Shown: positions 1 to 10,491 of the stretch, in pieces | How positions within the stretch are numbered: the first letter of the stretch is position 1 | How the letters are laid out: the number at the start of each line of letters is the position of its first letter | Assembly: GCA_039809345.1 (NCBI GenBank) | Contig: JBDHUW010000003.1 | Span: forward strand, 1-64,000 | Reading direction: 5' to 3' | Source of the DNA: JBDHUW01 sp039809345 | GTDB taxonomy: Bacteria; Patescibacteriota; Gracilibacteria; Absconditabacterales; Absconditicoccaceae | DNA: 64,000 bases | Notes under the pieces: generated by a model | Database searches by the model: none | Told to the model about the DNA's origin: nothing | The model's input: the letters and a program-made list of their open reading frames with translations, nothing else | Made by a program: the position numbers and the translations under genes

Positions 1-127
1 AGAACCCCTTATGAAGTACAATATACTACTAACCTAGCTTATATCTCTTAGTGGTGCAATTGGGTTGAAATTCAAATCATATGACTCCATATGTTTATAA
101 TACAATAAACCAAAACAATTCTAAAAT

Positions 128-550
128 ATGAAAAAAACAATATGCGAATACATTAGGAAGGTAGTAAATTTCCTAAGAGGATTGAATCCTATCGCATATT
201 ATACTTTGTGGCGGTGGGAAAAAGAAATGAGAAAGATCAATGAGGATACACTTCTCGAAGAGAAAAAGTACTGGGAAGAAGAACAAAGAAGCATCATCTT
301 TGATGGTATTGTAGATGAGGTGGTGGCATTTTGGATAGAAAATATTACTATCGAATCTATATCTAGGTCTGCCTACGATACTTTTTTTATTGCTTCAAAT
401 ATCCTAACCATCGCCATGGTATCTTGCCCACAGTATATCAAAAGGTCTTGTATGATTTTTTGTCTTTGTTCAGGTGGGGTTTTGCCACTGATGATGTTGT
501 GAAGTTCGAGCATGGCTTTGTCCCCTCTTCCTATGTCGAGTCATGTATAA
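128..550 (+). CDS. Hypothetical small charged protein (doubtful 3' end)
   Basis: Reads from an ATG through one TGA (as Gly) to TAA, about 140 residues. The first 75 residues look like real protein: basic N-terminus, then an acidic Glu/Lys/Trp-rich helical stretch. The last 60 run antisense through the C-terminus of the convergent DUF2779 gene, so the true gene may end earlier or carry a frameshift. There is no Shine-Dalgarno; a weak promoter (TTCAAA at 71, TATAAT at 96) lies upstream. No family is recognised. It is kept only because the N-terminal composition is protein-like. Confidence 0.35.
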
Positions 551-2157
551 TCCATTGTTGGAGCTAGCACAGGCATCACTTTCTTGATAGAGGAAGACGA
601 TTTGAACTTATTGTCAAAATATTTTCATTCTGATACTCGTTTCATGAGATCAAATGTGTTTTCATTGATCTGCAAAAACTGCTCAGCAATATCTGGGAAC
701 AACTTTGCAATTTCCTTATTTCTTGAATTTTCAAATCATTCATATCGTACCATGAACGTGCTTGTATGTAAGTCATCACCTATATCCTCAAGCATCTGTG
801 TAAGCAAATCTTTGTAGTTCCCTGTGATAGCTTTGTTGTACTCTTGTGCTGTCTTATTGGGATCATGAGGAATCTCTATGGTTTCTACCTTGTATTCTCA
901 CTCTCACACGAATACTCATCCATAATGTTTCATAGAGCCATCTTCATAGTATTTGTGCAATGAGTACTGTACCACTGTTTGTAGGTATGGTCGAGTGTTA
1001 TCCAAAAAAGGGATAGGGACACTGATCGTTTCATAATCGTAAAAACATATTGGATACTGGAAATTGATTATATCTGTGCGGATTGCATCACTGTCTATGA
1101 TTGGACTTCAAGATTGCTTGCACTTGAGGTATGTGGCAATATATTTTTGTGTCCCCTCGTTGAATCAGTCTATATCCTCTGCGCTGAGCTCATCTATCAA
1201 GTGTTTGCCCTCATAGTACAACTCTTTGATATATTCTGCATTGCTATGATGTATGCCAGGTCCCATCACGGTTCCAAAAAAATCACTTTTGTCTTGTCCA
1301 AAGTACTCTAAAAATTTTGTTCCCTCTCGTGGGTAGATCTTATTGAAATCATTTTCTGGTAGGTGCAAGTATGTTCTCATCACAGTAAGAGCTTTTTCTA
1401 TACTCTGTCCATCCAACAAAAGATCGCTAATCATAATTTTTTTTGGCTTGTTGTTTTGGATGACTTCGATTTCTGTTTGTGTGTTAGCAAGGTCCTCTCT
1501 GATAAGTTCTGTTAGATTCAATTTCCCATTTTTGATATAATCACGATTGAGATAGACCATATTAATTTTGCCCAATGGAGAAAATCACTGGGAAACAAGA
1601 GCTTGGTTGATAATATGTGTTTGGAAACTAAGGTCATGTATAAACTTTGACTCCATGGCTCCAATCTTTTTTTCTTCACCATTGTCTTTTATCTTTTTTC
1701 TGATACCAGATTTTGCCTTGGCCTCAAAGAGATCATATCCATGCCCATTTCGTATCATAAAGTCTGCTCTCACGATACAATCCCCCACTTGAAATGTTGG
1801 TTGATAAAGAATTTTTTGTTGTGCTTTGATAGCTTCCAAAGTGCGCTCTTTGATTGAGGGTAAATCACTACTTGCGCGAAGAAGTATTTCGTCATCATCG
1901 TCTTCGTCATCACTCTCCTCATCGGTATGTACTTTGTGATAGCGTGGCATCAGATCTATTGCAGTTGCTCCATACTTTTGCTCCAAGTACTGTTTGATAC
2001 AATCTTCCACGTCCTGTCCTATTTGTATAATATGCTCTTGGGCTTCTTGTGAATCAATCTTGCGGATTTTCTTGTATATCTCAGAATTATGCACTTTCCA
2101 TCGTGCAAGCTTGGGATTGTTCATGAAATCTACAAAGAGGGATTTGGTGATGTGCAT
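373..2157 (-). CDS. DUF2779 domain protein with RecB/Cas4-like nuclease region
   Basis: 594 residues once UGA is read as Gly; under the standard code it splits into four or more pieces. The N-terminal half has a PD-(D/E)XK-like arrangement (ADFMIRNGHGYDLFEAKAKS, D then E-x-K) followed by HDLSFQTHIINQAL, as in RecB/Cas4-type nucleases. The C-terminal half is DUF2779: FYDYETISVPIP, RPYLQTVVQYSLHKY, a siKkv-type motif and a final YCGQDTMAM. An acidic linker rich in Asp/Glu sits near residues 80-90. The start at 2157 is chosen over the in-frame ATG at 2178 because AGGAGG (2162-2167) lies just upstream. Family members are uncharacterised; a nuclease role is inferred. Confidence 0.85.
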
Positions 2158-2237
2158 GTTGCCTCCTAAGATACACAATGCATGAGAAAAAACAAATCAA
2201 ATTATGTGGGCATTACTGTTCTATCGAAAACGCAATT

Positions 2238-2915
2238 TTACGCAAAATTCTGCTTACCTTTTCAGAGTGAATAAACCACTCCATACCTTTTTATCCGCTT
2301 CTCAGCTTCTCTATACTCTGGACATAGACGTTCTACCTCTTGCCAGAAAGCTTGAGAATGATTCAAATGTGCTAGGTGCGCGAGTTCGTGACAAATCACA
2401 TATTCAGCAACCTTATGTGGCATTTTCACTAGCTTCCAATTGAGTCAAATATTGCCTTTGGCTGTACATGTTCACCATTTTGTTTTTTGTCCCCTGATGG
2501 TCACTTTGGCCACGGTGAGACCATGGATTTCAGTGTGCTTTTGTAATCTTTCTATAAGATATTTTTTGCCGTATGATTTATAGAAATTAATTAGATTACT
2601 CTCCACTGATAGATCTTTGACACTTGCAATGCGTTTCAGATCATGATCGATGTATTCGTCTTTTTGGTGGAGGACTTTTTCTATGTGATAATTGATGCCA
2701 TGCAATAATACCTCACCCACTCAAACCTGTAGCTCATTGTGACTTTGTGCATAATACGCCTGTGTCTTTTCTATTCGATCTTTTTTGCTATCTACAAAAG
2801 CCTGTATCTGTTTGTCAGTTACTCGTTTGGGAGCAGATATTTTGATAGCTCCATCTGAAGGTTCTATACTCATACGCATCGATTTCATGCGCTTGCGTGT
2901 GATGGTGATTGCCAT
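2238..2915 (-). CDS. YgjP/SprT-like zinc metallopeptidase (DUF45)
   Basis: 225 residues. The HELAHLAHLNHSQAFW segment is the HExxH zinc site plus the downstream His of the YgjP (M48-like, DUF45) family. It is preceded by the family's WG(S/T)C...IGLNW strand, where both glycines are UGA. Family members are predicted zinc hydrolases of unknown substrate. The N-terminal beta-rich part (ITRKRMKSMRMSIEPSDG) is also typical. Two UGA codons join what would otherwise be three fragments. It lies 42 bp from the pirin gene upstream on the same strand, so cotranscription is likely. No clear Shine-Dalgarno precedes the ATG. Confidence 0.88.
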
Positions 2916-2957
2916 GATAATGCGTGGAAGTACTGTTTATGCTAGGTCTGAGAAAGA

Positions 2958-3659
2958 TTATTTCATAGGAACTTCTATCACAAGAAATGATGCTTCTCAC
3001 TGTGGAACAATATGTACAGTTGAAAGGTCTGTAATCTCTACAGCATCTCTATCCTGCAATGTATACTCACCTACTTGAGCAATTCCTCATATACACATCA
3101 AAAATGCTCCATTCGTCTCGGTATGTACTTTATATGACGTTTCGTTGTCCCATTTCCCTACTGTCACAAATGCATATTGATTGATAGCCAAGCTCTCCTC
3201 ACGTCCCTCTGGAGAAACTACCATAGTCCATCTGTTTTTACTCTCTTGTCGTCAAAATGGTTTTTGATCATATCTTGGTGTAATTTCTCAGGTATGGGGT
3301 AGTATTCGCAATTGGAAAAGCGCTGCTGACTCCGTTGGAGAGGCGTTGAACTCACTGTGATGTACTCATGTTCAAGCAGACATCACTTGGACATCTCCTG
3401 CTTTGATCACTCCACCATGTCACATACTATCACCATGTTGCAATGCTCAATCAGTCACGATAGTGATGATCTCCATATTGTCATGCGGATGATCTGGGAA
3501 CCCATGTCCTCATTTGATAATATCATCATTGAGTACTCTTAGAGCCCCAAATCACATTCTAGCAGGATTATACCAGTTCCCAAACGAAAAACTATAAGCC
3601 GTCTGTAGCCACCCATAATTTGCTTTACCTCTACTCTCAGAGTTTATATAAAGTATCAT
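2958..3659 (-). CDS. Pirin family protein
   Basis: 233 residues, a bicupin of normal pirin length. The metal-binding motif is visible: FPDHPHDNMEII (His-x-His) and GVHHSEFN (His and Glu). The flanking family motifs AYSFSFGNWYNPARMGFG, LRVLNDD, MGHGGVIKAGDVQVMSAG are also present. Many of the glycines are UGA. Pirins bind iron; some are quercetin dioxygenases and others are redox or regulatory proteins, and the role here cannot be told. It runs into the YgjP-like gene on the same strand. An AT-rich region between 3660 and 3767 separates it from the divergent small gene and must hold both promoters. Confidence 0.92.
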
Positions 3660-3767
3660 GTTGTGAATATACATATAGGGGAGTAGTTTTCAATTACAAT
3701 TCTCCCTATCATTCCCCTCCCATATTAGTATAGTGATGAGATAAGATATTTATATTCACATATATAT

Positions 3768-4157
3768 ATGGCAAAACGCCCACTTCCTATTAAAGAATTT
3801 CAAGATATGTTGAATATGTATGTCGCAAATGGACGATTCCCTCGACAGCAAAAAATTGTAAAAAATGACACTATGGATAAGGTTCTAGAGGTAGAACCAA
3901 ATGGCAAAGTGTCATTTGTGGCGTATATTGAAGATACGTGAATGTCTGTAAGATCTACGTATTCAGTAGCAGAGTTGTTTGCTGTAGAAAGTGGATTACA
4001 TGATTTTGTGAGTCGAAAGACACGTGGACAGGCATGGACAAGAGAATGACAACCACCAATATATGATGTATGATATAGTTTTCACTATATGAACATGGCT
4101 ACATTGACTGTGTTACAAAGAATAGAATATTTTCTTCGTGTTGTTGATATATCATAA
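3768..4157 (+). CDS. Hypothetical small protein
   Basis: 129 residues, with three UGA codons read as Gly. It starts MAKRPLPIKEFQDMLN and has a mixed basic/acidic composition with no membrane segment or signal peptide. No family is recognised. The surrounding DNA is AT-rich and the ATG follows a TA-rich run with no Shine-Dalgarno, so the message may be nearly leaderless. It ends 12 bp before a strong hairpin terminator that it shares with the convergent RGG-tailed gene. Confidence 0.7.
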
Positions 4158-4168
4158 TGTCTGCTTAT

Positions 4169-4206
4169 AGCACTTAGTCTATCTACTACGACTAGGTGCT
4201 CTTTTT
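4169..4206 (+). terminator. Rho-independent terminator, probably bidirectional
   Basis: AGCACTTAGTC (4169-4179) pairs with GACTAGGTGCT (4190-4200) over 11 bp with one G-U, around a 10-nt loop, followed by CTTTTT. It lies between two convergent genes and overlaps the stop codon of the minus-strand one. Confidence 0.8.
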
Positions 4207-4664
4207 GATCTTGATTTCCCTTCTGCATATCCATTTCTTTTTGAATCTCTGCTATCGCCTCTACTTGGACGACTTCCAAATCATGCACGAGGCGCTCTTG
4301 CTCCATCTCTTGGAGAACGTGATGCATACCCTCATGTAGCCGGTCTTTCGCTTCTTTCTGATCTATCGCTACCTCTATCTCCTCATCTTCCTCCATAAGG
4401 ACGAGATGCTCCTCAACCAAAACTAGGTCTACTGTCGCTTCTACGTTGAGGTCTATCATCAGATCTTTTTGCTGACTCTTCGCTTTTTTTAGGATTCACA
4501 AGTGACATGTTGATAATATTGGTAATGTTTGCAGATTCACCAATATAGCTATGTATCATTGAAATAAATGCTTCATCACTGCTCAATGCTGGTATTTCTA
4601 TCATAGTTTCATGTGGTAATCCACCTTCTTGGTATGTCACGAAGACATTCATCATTGCGCTCAT
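4179..4664 (-). CDS. Small protein with basic RG/RGG-rich tail
   Basis: 161 residues. Residues 1-60 form a compact acidic/hydrophobic domain starting MSAMMNVFVTYQEGG. From about residue 68 the chain becomes low-complexity and rich in Arg, Ser, Gly and Asp, with GGASRPYGGRGGDRGS, GFGSRPSRGD and a final KRAPSRSR. Such tails usually bind RNA; the N-terminal domain is not recognised. Glycines in the tail are largely UGA, so standard annotation would truncate the protein at residue 83. Function as an RNA-associated or nucleoid protein is inference from composition only. It shares a terminator with the convergent gene. Confidence 0.75.
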
Positions 4665-4709
4665 AAGTTTTTTTGAATGGGTAAAATGTAGTATACATTA
4701 TACGATTCC

Positions 4710-5873
4710 CTAATCACTAAACAAGGTGATTACTGTAATTTCTGGCCAGATGCCAACCCTCGCACTCAATCCTAGAAAGCCGAATCCTCTATTTACATAC
4801 AGGTACTTGCCGTTTTCATAGTATAAATCAAGTCGTTTTTTATAACGAAGCTTGATAGGACTTCGTTTGAATCACGGCATATCTATTCATATCTGCATAC
4901 CATGAGTATGTCATGAAAGGGTGAGTGCAATATGTGTTTTATGCTTCTTTATGATCATTTCCCAGTGGGTAGGGTCGTGAGAAAGCATTATAATGCACTC
5001 ATTTTTTTCTATCCCCTCGAGTGCTTTGTCTATGTCTCCATAGCGCATAAATCACTCTCACCAGTTTTCAACTCCCGCTATCACGATGCTGTCTTTTCAC
5101 CTATGCACTCTTGCATGAGAATTCAAAAGTAGGTTCCATCAGATCTGACGATGGTAGTCTTTCAATGATGTATGATTTTCTTCCTTTTCTTTTTGAGAAT
5201 TCCACAATGCATAATCTCCATAGTCGTGATTCCCCAATATAGAATACTTTCCTATTTTGGCCTGAATTCTAGCGAAAATGTTTTTCCATTTTGCAAACTC
5301 CTCTGCTTGATTATTGACCAGGTCTCAGGTGAAAAAAAAGAGATCTGGATTTTGCTCATTTATCAATGCTACTCATCTTTTTACAGCATCTATATTGTCA
5401 AAACTTCCACTATGAATATCTGATATCTGCACTATCTTGATGCCATCAAATGATTTTGGGAGTCCAGGTATAGTGAGTGAGTGTTTATGAATTGTATAGC
5501 GATATTTTCACCATATCGTTCCATAGACACATAGGAGAAGAAAGCAGCCTGTGACAACCAATCCAGCCGTAGTCAATCCATCAATTTCACTCTCAAAGAC
5601 TACACGTATGCCATCTTGTATCAAAAGAAACACTGTGAACAAGAGTTGAGAAATAGTGAGTATAAATATCCCATTCACCATATATGTCTGTACTTTACCA
5701 ATCAGTCCACTAGGTGATTTGAAAAATTGTAGAAGCAAAAACGTCATTACTACATATATTATCCCTACTCGACGATATATTTCTCATCATACACCATAAC
5801 TTGTATAGAGTGTTAGTAGTATAGAAAATAGAACTACTACTGCGCCAAACAAAAATCTTTGATATATTTTCAT
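4710..5873 (-). CDS. YkuE-type membrane metallophosphoesterase
   Basis: 387 residues. Three to four hydrophobic segments occupy roughly residues 1-110 (VVVLFSILLTLYTSY; VVMTFLLLQFF; FILTISQLLFTVFLLIQ; LVVTGCFLLLCVYGTIW). The catalytic domain has DIHSGSFDN (D-x-H), TGDLVNN (GDxxx), ILGNHDYGDY (GNHD), MLSHDPTHW and LSGHTHGMQIG (GHTH), the full metallophosphoesterase set. The C-terminus NRGFGFLGLSARVGIWPE is typical of YaeI/YkuE enzymes that act at the membrane, where some cleave lipid phosphates. The substrate here is unknown. Several of the motif glycines are UGA. Confidence 0.92.
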
Positions 5874-5917
5874 ATACGTTCGTATACTGATTTTGTATCT
5901 CTTTGCAAAGATAATAT

Positions 5918-5948
5918 AAAAAAATTCCCCTCTCGAAAACGAGTGGGG
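5918..5948 (-). terminator. Rho-independent terminator of the candidate ncRNA
   Basis: On the minus strand CCCCACTCG/CGAGAGGGG form a stem with one internal mismatch around TTTT, followed by AATTTTTTT. It lies immediately downstream of the structured element. Confidence 0.75.
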
Positions 5949-6084
5949 ACAATTAGGTCTGGCGGCGTAGTTTGGTAATATGCATGCAGGAAACTTTCGG
6001 TGCCATTCTACTCGTTTCGCTCAATCGTTATTTATATGGCAGCATACTCCAAACTACGCCTTAGGACAAGGCGTCCGCCAGGGA
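5918..6084 (-). ncRNA. Candidate structured small RNA, about 165 nt
   Basis: No ORF fits this stretch. CTGGCGG at the 5' end pairs with CCGCCAG near 5957-5963, closing the molecule. Inside are a short hairpin (GCCTT/AAGGC around 6059-6072) and a long rod: GCGTAGTTTGG pairs with CCAAACTACGC, then GTATGC/GCATAT and TGCCAT/ATGGCA. A promoter (TTGATT, 16 bp, TATTAT) sits just upstream and a terminator ends it, so it looks like a free-standing RNA gene. I could not match it to SRP RNA, tmRNA, RNase P or a riboswitch. A 6S-like rod is possible but unproven. Confidence 0.6.
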
Positions 6085-6089
6085 ATAAA

Positions 6090-6117
6090 ATAATATATAT
6101 CTCAATTATGAAATCAA
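6090..6117 (-). promoter_or_regulatory. Sigma-70 promoter for the candidate ncRNA
   Basis: Minus-strand TTGATT (6112-6117), 16-bp spacer and TATTAT (6090-6095). A start near 6083 would begin the RNA at the closing stem CCCUGGCGG. It overlaps the untranslated tail just past the 6120 gene. Confidence 0.6.
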
Positions 6118-6119
6118 TA

Positions 6120-6368
6120 CTAAAATTCATCTCGAGCAGATTTTTCCCACTTTTTTTTCATGTCTTGTGGGTATAATACTGCATTGAGGATGCTATAGTA
6201 GAATGCTGTTCCAAACATTAGCATGATCCACGCTAGAAGAAGGAGGGATTCATTTTGGTAGAGTCCTACACCATACCAGTATCGAGTAAGTTGTCCAAAG
6301 GTAAAAAATAATAATCCGAATAATCCTAGGATAAATGTGGTTCCTGTCACGATATGAAGTTTTTTCAT
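6120..6368 (-). CDS. Small two-helix membrane protein
   Basis: 82 residues, with no internal UGA. There are two hydrophobic segments, near residues 5-27 (IVTGTTFILGLFGLLFFTFG) and 40-65 (ESLLLLAWIMLMFGTAFYYS), and a charged C-terminus MKKKWEKSARDEF. No family is recognised. Neighbours are another membrane-anchored hypothetical upstream and the candidate ncRNA downstream. Confidence 0.65.
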   Translation of the reverse strand: MKKLHIVTGTTFILGLFGLLFFTFGQLTRYWYGVGLYQNESLLLLAWIMLMFGTAFYYSILNAVLYPQDMKKKWEKSARDEF

Positions 6369-6429
6369 TTTTGAAATACAAAAAATAAACTATACTTAGT
6401 ATAGGAAAAAATCGAATTTGTGCAAAAAA

Positions 6430-7071
6430 TTAACGAAGTTCTATGATTTCTTTCAAATAGCTATCGGCATAACAATCCCCTACTCTTCATCTATCTGGTA
6501 GTTCAGTAAAAAACAACTCTCTTGGGTACGACTGGAGTGGCTTAGAAATAACTGCTTTGATTCTCATATTGTTACTAAATTTTATACCAATAATATTCTC
6601 ACTCTTCGCAGCAAAAAAATCATACCCCGTACCATTGATTCTTGGAAGGATCGGCGTAGAAGTGAGCTGGAATATGTCATTATCATAGCACCCTATCTGA
6701 ATATATTTGTACCCGCTTTTGAGCTCTTTTTTGAAAGTTGTTCAGGAATATGCCATGAAATATGGTTCTCGTAGTATTGGATTAATCTTGAACAAAGCAT
6801 CGCTTTCTGGTATTTGTAGGAGTACAGAATAAACAGCGGTACTTGGAACTCTATCCCCTCGCAACAAAGCATTATCAATAAATATCACACGTCAAGCTAC
6901 TTCAAATAGCTCTGTTGAAGCCGTAATTTCTTTAAAAATCTGATCCTGTTCCAGTTTGATATCTATGAATGCATCCTTGGTTTTTTCGCCAAAAAGCGCG
7001 TCTCGAAAAAGTATGAGTACTCACACTCACAAAATGATTATACCTCATCAAATGAACACTGTTTTTTTCAT
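6430..7071 (-). CDS. Hypothetical membrane-anchored protein
   Basis: 213 residues. The N-terminus MKKTVFIGGGIIILGVGVLI is a signal anchor whose glycines are mostly UGA. The rest is a soluble, probably extracytoplasmic domain with alternating strands (VFIDNALLRGD, YKYIQIGCYDND, IIGIKFSNNMRIKAVIS) and two cysteines. No family is recognised. It precedes the 82-residue membrane protein on the same strand with a 61-bp gap. Confidence 0.75.
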
Positions 7072-7143
7072 TGAAGTTGAAAAGAGCAAAACTGTATCTA
7101 TCTGATGATATTATACCGTATGGTTACAAAAAGTCAATGACAT

Positions 7144-9441
7144 TTATCCCCAGACAATCCCATTCTTAATTCAGGTATCTGACGCTTTTTCTGCTAGTGA
7201 GGATGATTGTGAAGCTGTATGTGCACTACGAGGTGCCTGAGATTTACTTGGTGGTATTTGCCCGCTCTTCATCCCCAATGAGACCTTTTCTCTCTCCTTA
7301 TCTATCTCTAAAACCGTCACTTGTACTTGCATCCCTACAGATACTACATCGCTTGGGTGAGAGACAAAGCGGTCAGCAAGCTGTGATTTGTGTACCAGAC
7401 CATCGCTATGAAGTCAGATATCTACGAATGCTCCAAAATCTGTCACATTTCTTACTACTCCATCAAGTTTCATGCCGATTTCTAGATCAGAGATTTCTAG
7501 GACATCTGATTTAAATGATGGTGGGTCCATATTCTCACGAGGATCTAATCATGGACGTTGCAACTCACTGATGATATCAGAGAGTGTTTCAAAACCGATT
7601 TCATATTTTTCTGCCAATGACGCGATTTTTCTTTCGTCCCACCCTGCAAATACACTATGTGCCAAAGGTAGAATCAAAGGATCTTTTTTGCTTGGTTTGA
7701 TACCACATTCATTTCCCAACAATGTATATGTTTTCTCATACATCTCTGGATGAATGCCCGTAGCATCCAATGGCTCTTTCCCATCGACAATACGCAAGAA
7801 TCCGATACACTGCTCAAATGCCTTAGGTCCCAACCCTTTGACTTTTTTCAACTGTGCCTTGCTGGTAAAAGGTCCATTTTCGTCACGATATGCAACGATA
7901 TTTTTGGCGATAGTAAGAGACAATCATGCAATATATTGTAGCAATGTATAACTTGCAGTATTTACATTTACTCATACGCTATTTACGACATCTTCTACTT
8001 TTTCATCAAGTTTCTCGAGGAGAAGTTTTTGATCTACATCGTGTTGGTATTGTCATACACCAATTGATTTCGCATCGATCTTAGTAAGCTCTGCTAGTGG
8101 GTCTTGCACACGATGTGCGATGCTGATTGCTCCCCTGACTGTCACGTCCAGATGTGGGTATTCTTCTTGTGCAAGTTCAGATGCTGAGTAGACAGATGCG
8201 CCTGCCTCTGAAACAACCAAATACTTGGTATCGAGTTTGTGTTGCTTGATGAACTCACTGATGAATCTTTCTGATTCACGTGATGCGGTTCCATTTCCAA
8301 TCGCAATCAAATCAACCTTGTATGTATTGATCATCTCTAATAATTTCTTTTGTGATGGTTCCTTTTGCGCATCTCCGTTTGTAGGGTAGATGACATCATT
8401 GTACAAAAATTTACCAGTTTCATCGACAACTGCTAATTTGCAACCTGTACGAAACCCAGGATCGAATCACAAGACTTTGAGCCCTCTTACTGGAGGTGTC
8501 AGCAACAAATGTTTGAGGTTATCTCCAAATACCTTGATAGCTGCTTCATCTGCTCGGCGTTTTTTGTTGCTACGAATTTCTCTTTCGATAGATGGCATGA
8601 GCAATCTTTCTAATCAATCCTCGATAGCTTCAATTAGATATGAGACACTAGACTGTGCATTCTTGGGGATGAAGATAGCTTTAGCTTGCTCCAAGATTTT
8701 GGTAGTATTGCATTGGAGTGAAAGTGAAAGTTGTTTTTCTTCCTCTGCTCTACATACAGCCAAGTATGCATATGAAGGCATATCTGCAATCTTTTTACTA
8801 TAACTTCCATATATTTTATATACACCGTTTTCTTCAAAAGTTTTGGTGGGCTTAGTGACCAACACAGCATTGTTCTCCTCATATCCACGAATTTCATCAC
8901 GAAGTCCAGCATCATCACTCACATCTTCAGCCACGATATCTTTGGCTCATTGAATAGCTTCTTTGACAGTAGCAACAGATGTTTTTTTGTCACCAGTGTC
9001 TTTGATAAACTTTTCAGCTTCAAGTTCAAACTCCTCGAGCGTCATGGTGCATGCACGCAAAATCACAGCAAGCGGATCCAACCCTTTTGCCTTTGCAATT
9101 GTCGCCTTAGTATTTTTCTTTTCCTTGAATGGTCTATATAAATCCTCTACTCTCGCCAATGTCTCCGCAGCCAAAATCTGTGCTTCCAACTCTGGTGTCA
9201 TCAACCCTTTTTCTGCGATCAGACGAATCACATCTAGTTTGCGTTGTTCAAGATTCTTTTGATATGTGTAAATTTCATGAAAATCACGAAGTTGTTCATC
9301 AGTTGCTCACTTTGTAAGCTCTTTACGGTAACGAGCAATAAACGGCACAGTATTTCACTGATCAAGAAGTTCTATAATAACATTCACGGTATTGGTATCC
9401 ATACCCGTCTTACTCACGATAGATTGAATTACTTTTGACAT
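7144..9441 (-). CDS. tex: Tex family RNA-binding transcription accessory protein
   Basis: 765 residues, close to the usual Tex length. The order is as in Tex: N-terminal helical region (MDTNTVNVIIELLDQG, TVPFIARYRKELT), YqgF-like RNase H fold (VLGFDPGFRTGCKLAVVD and VSEAGASVYSASELA), helix-hairpin-helix segments (VVNSVGVNVNTAS; LKKVKGLGPKAFEQCIGFLRI) and a C-terminal S1 domain (GMKLDGVVRNVTDFGAFVDIG). A Ser/Ala tail follows. Tex acts on nucleic acid during transcription and affects fidelity and virulence genes in other bacteria. Six or more UGA codons are read as Gly, including one in the RNase H loop. Confidence 0.96.
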
Positions 9442-9498
9442 TACTATTCGCAAAAATCTAAAAAATCGAATACGTCGACCTTATTATATCCAATAATT

Positions 9499-9571
9499 AG
9501 CCACAGACGGGAATCGAACCCGTGACCTCTCCCTTACCATGGGAACGCTCTACCGACTGAGCCACTGCGGC
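9499..9571 (-). tRNA. tRNA-Thr (anticodon GGT)
   Basis: A 73-nt cloverleaf on the minus strand: acceptor GCCGCAG/CTGTGGC with one G-U, D arm GCTC/GAGC, anticodon loop ATGGTAA (GGT at 34-36), T arm ACGGG-TTCGATT-CCCGT, discriminator U. CCA is not encoded. It lies upstream of tex on the same strand. Confidence 0.95.
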
Positions 9572-9655
9572 ATGGGTTATGTATACTGAACTTCTGTTCG
9601 AATGCAATATTCAATCTAAATTTGCAAAAAAGAGTATTCTCAATATACTGAGACC

Positions 9656-10486
9656 ATGCTAAGAAAAGTAGAAAAAGTATACTGATTTTGAAGTTCTTTC
9701 TATGTAGAACTGAAAGATAGCCAAAAGAAGAGTCGTAGCCGATTCTCATTTTTTCTATACTTTTTCATAATCGCTTCATATGCAGTATGATCCGTGATTA
9801 CTACATTTATCCCAGAAAAGTTTGTGATCTCACCACTACAGGTGAAGATATATTTTACATATCTTATAGTCATTATTTACATACTGCTTCATTATATATA
9901 TCAAGTTTATGGCGTAGACACAAACAACAAGATTGATATCGAAGATGAAAGTGATGAACGACAAATGATACCAGCCAAAGTTGTGGATTTTTGGCTAGCT
10001 AGAGAGATGATGTTGTGGGGATTCCAAATGAAACTGAATGTCATAGTGCAATACCCATACAAAAATAAACCATTGAGATCTAAGTTAGTATATCCTATAA
10101 ATTATCTGCCGACCCAGGTTACGAATCTTGCAATAGATGATATGATCGTGAAGAATCTACGCTTCTTATACAATCGATTGGTCTTATGAAACAAGAACCG
10201 AAAGCCTCCAATTGATGAGCAAAAGAAGCATGAATTGCACAAATCGATGCCTCAAGCTATCTGGATTGGGAAAGACGCACAAGCTTATATGCACAAAACC
10301 AATCAACATCAGCCCTATGTTAATCTCGATATTCATGCGCTTTTCCCCCCAGTTAGTATGGTGACTACTATATTAGAATTTATAAGAAAACTAAGTATTG
10401 CCGTAGTTCATTTGTATGCTATGTGGCTCTTTTTCTCACTTATATTTAGTTTGCTTCTGGCTGTGTTCATCCTTCTAGGGATGTAA
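9656..10486 (+). CDS. Hypothetical membrane protein
   Basis: 276 residues from ATG 9656; under the standard code only fragments from 9794 or 10235 would be seen. Hydrophobic segments lie near residues 33-57 (FSFFLYFFIIASYAVGSVIT), 65-87 (IYFTYLIVIIYILLHYIYQ) and at the C-terminus (WLFFSLIFSLLLAVFILLGM). Between them is a soluble domain of about 140 residues with basic and Trp-rich patches (VDFWLAREMMLWGFQMKLN). No family is recognised. It converges on the first ABC exporter with only 5 bp between the stops. Confidence 0.72.
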
Positions 10487-10491
10487 ATATG

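Noticed and set aside
5918..6084. SRP RNA, tmRNA, RNase P RNA or riboswitch
   Set aside because: None of the conserved cores (SRP GGAA loop region, tRNA-like end, P4 motif, known aptamer cores) is seen, so the class is left open.
8390..9262. Plus-strand frames of 90-137 codons
   Set aside because: Antisense to tex; compositions are shadow-like and no start signals are present.
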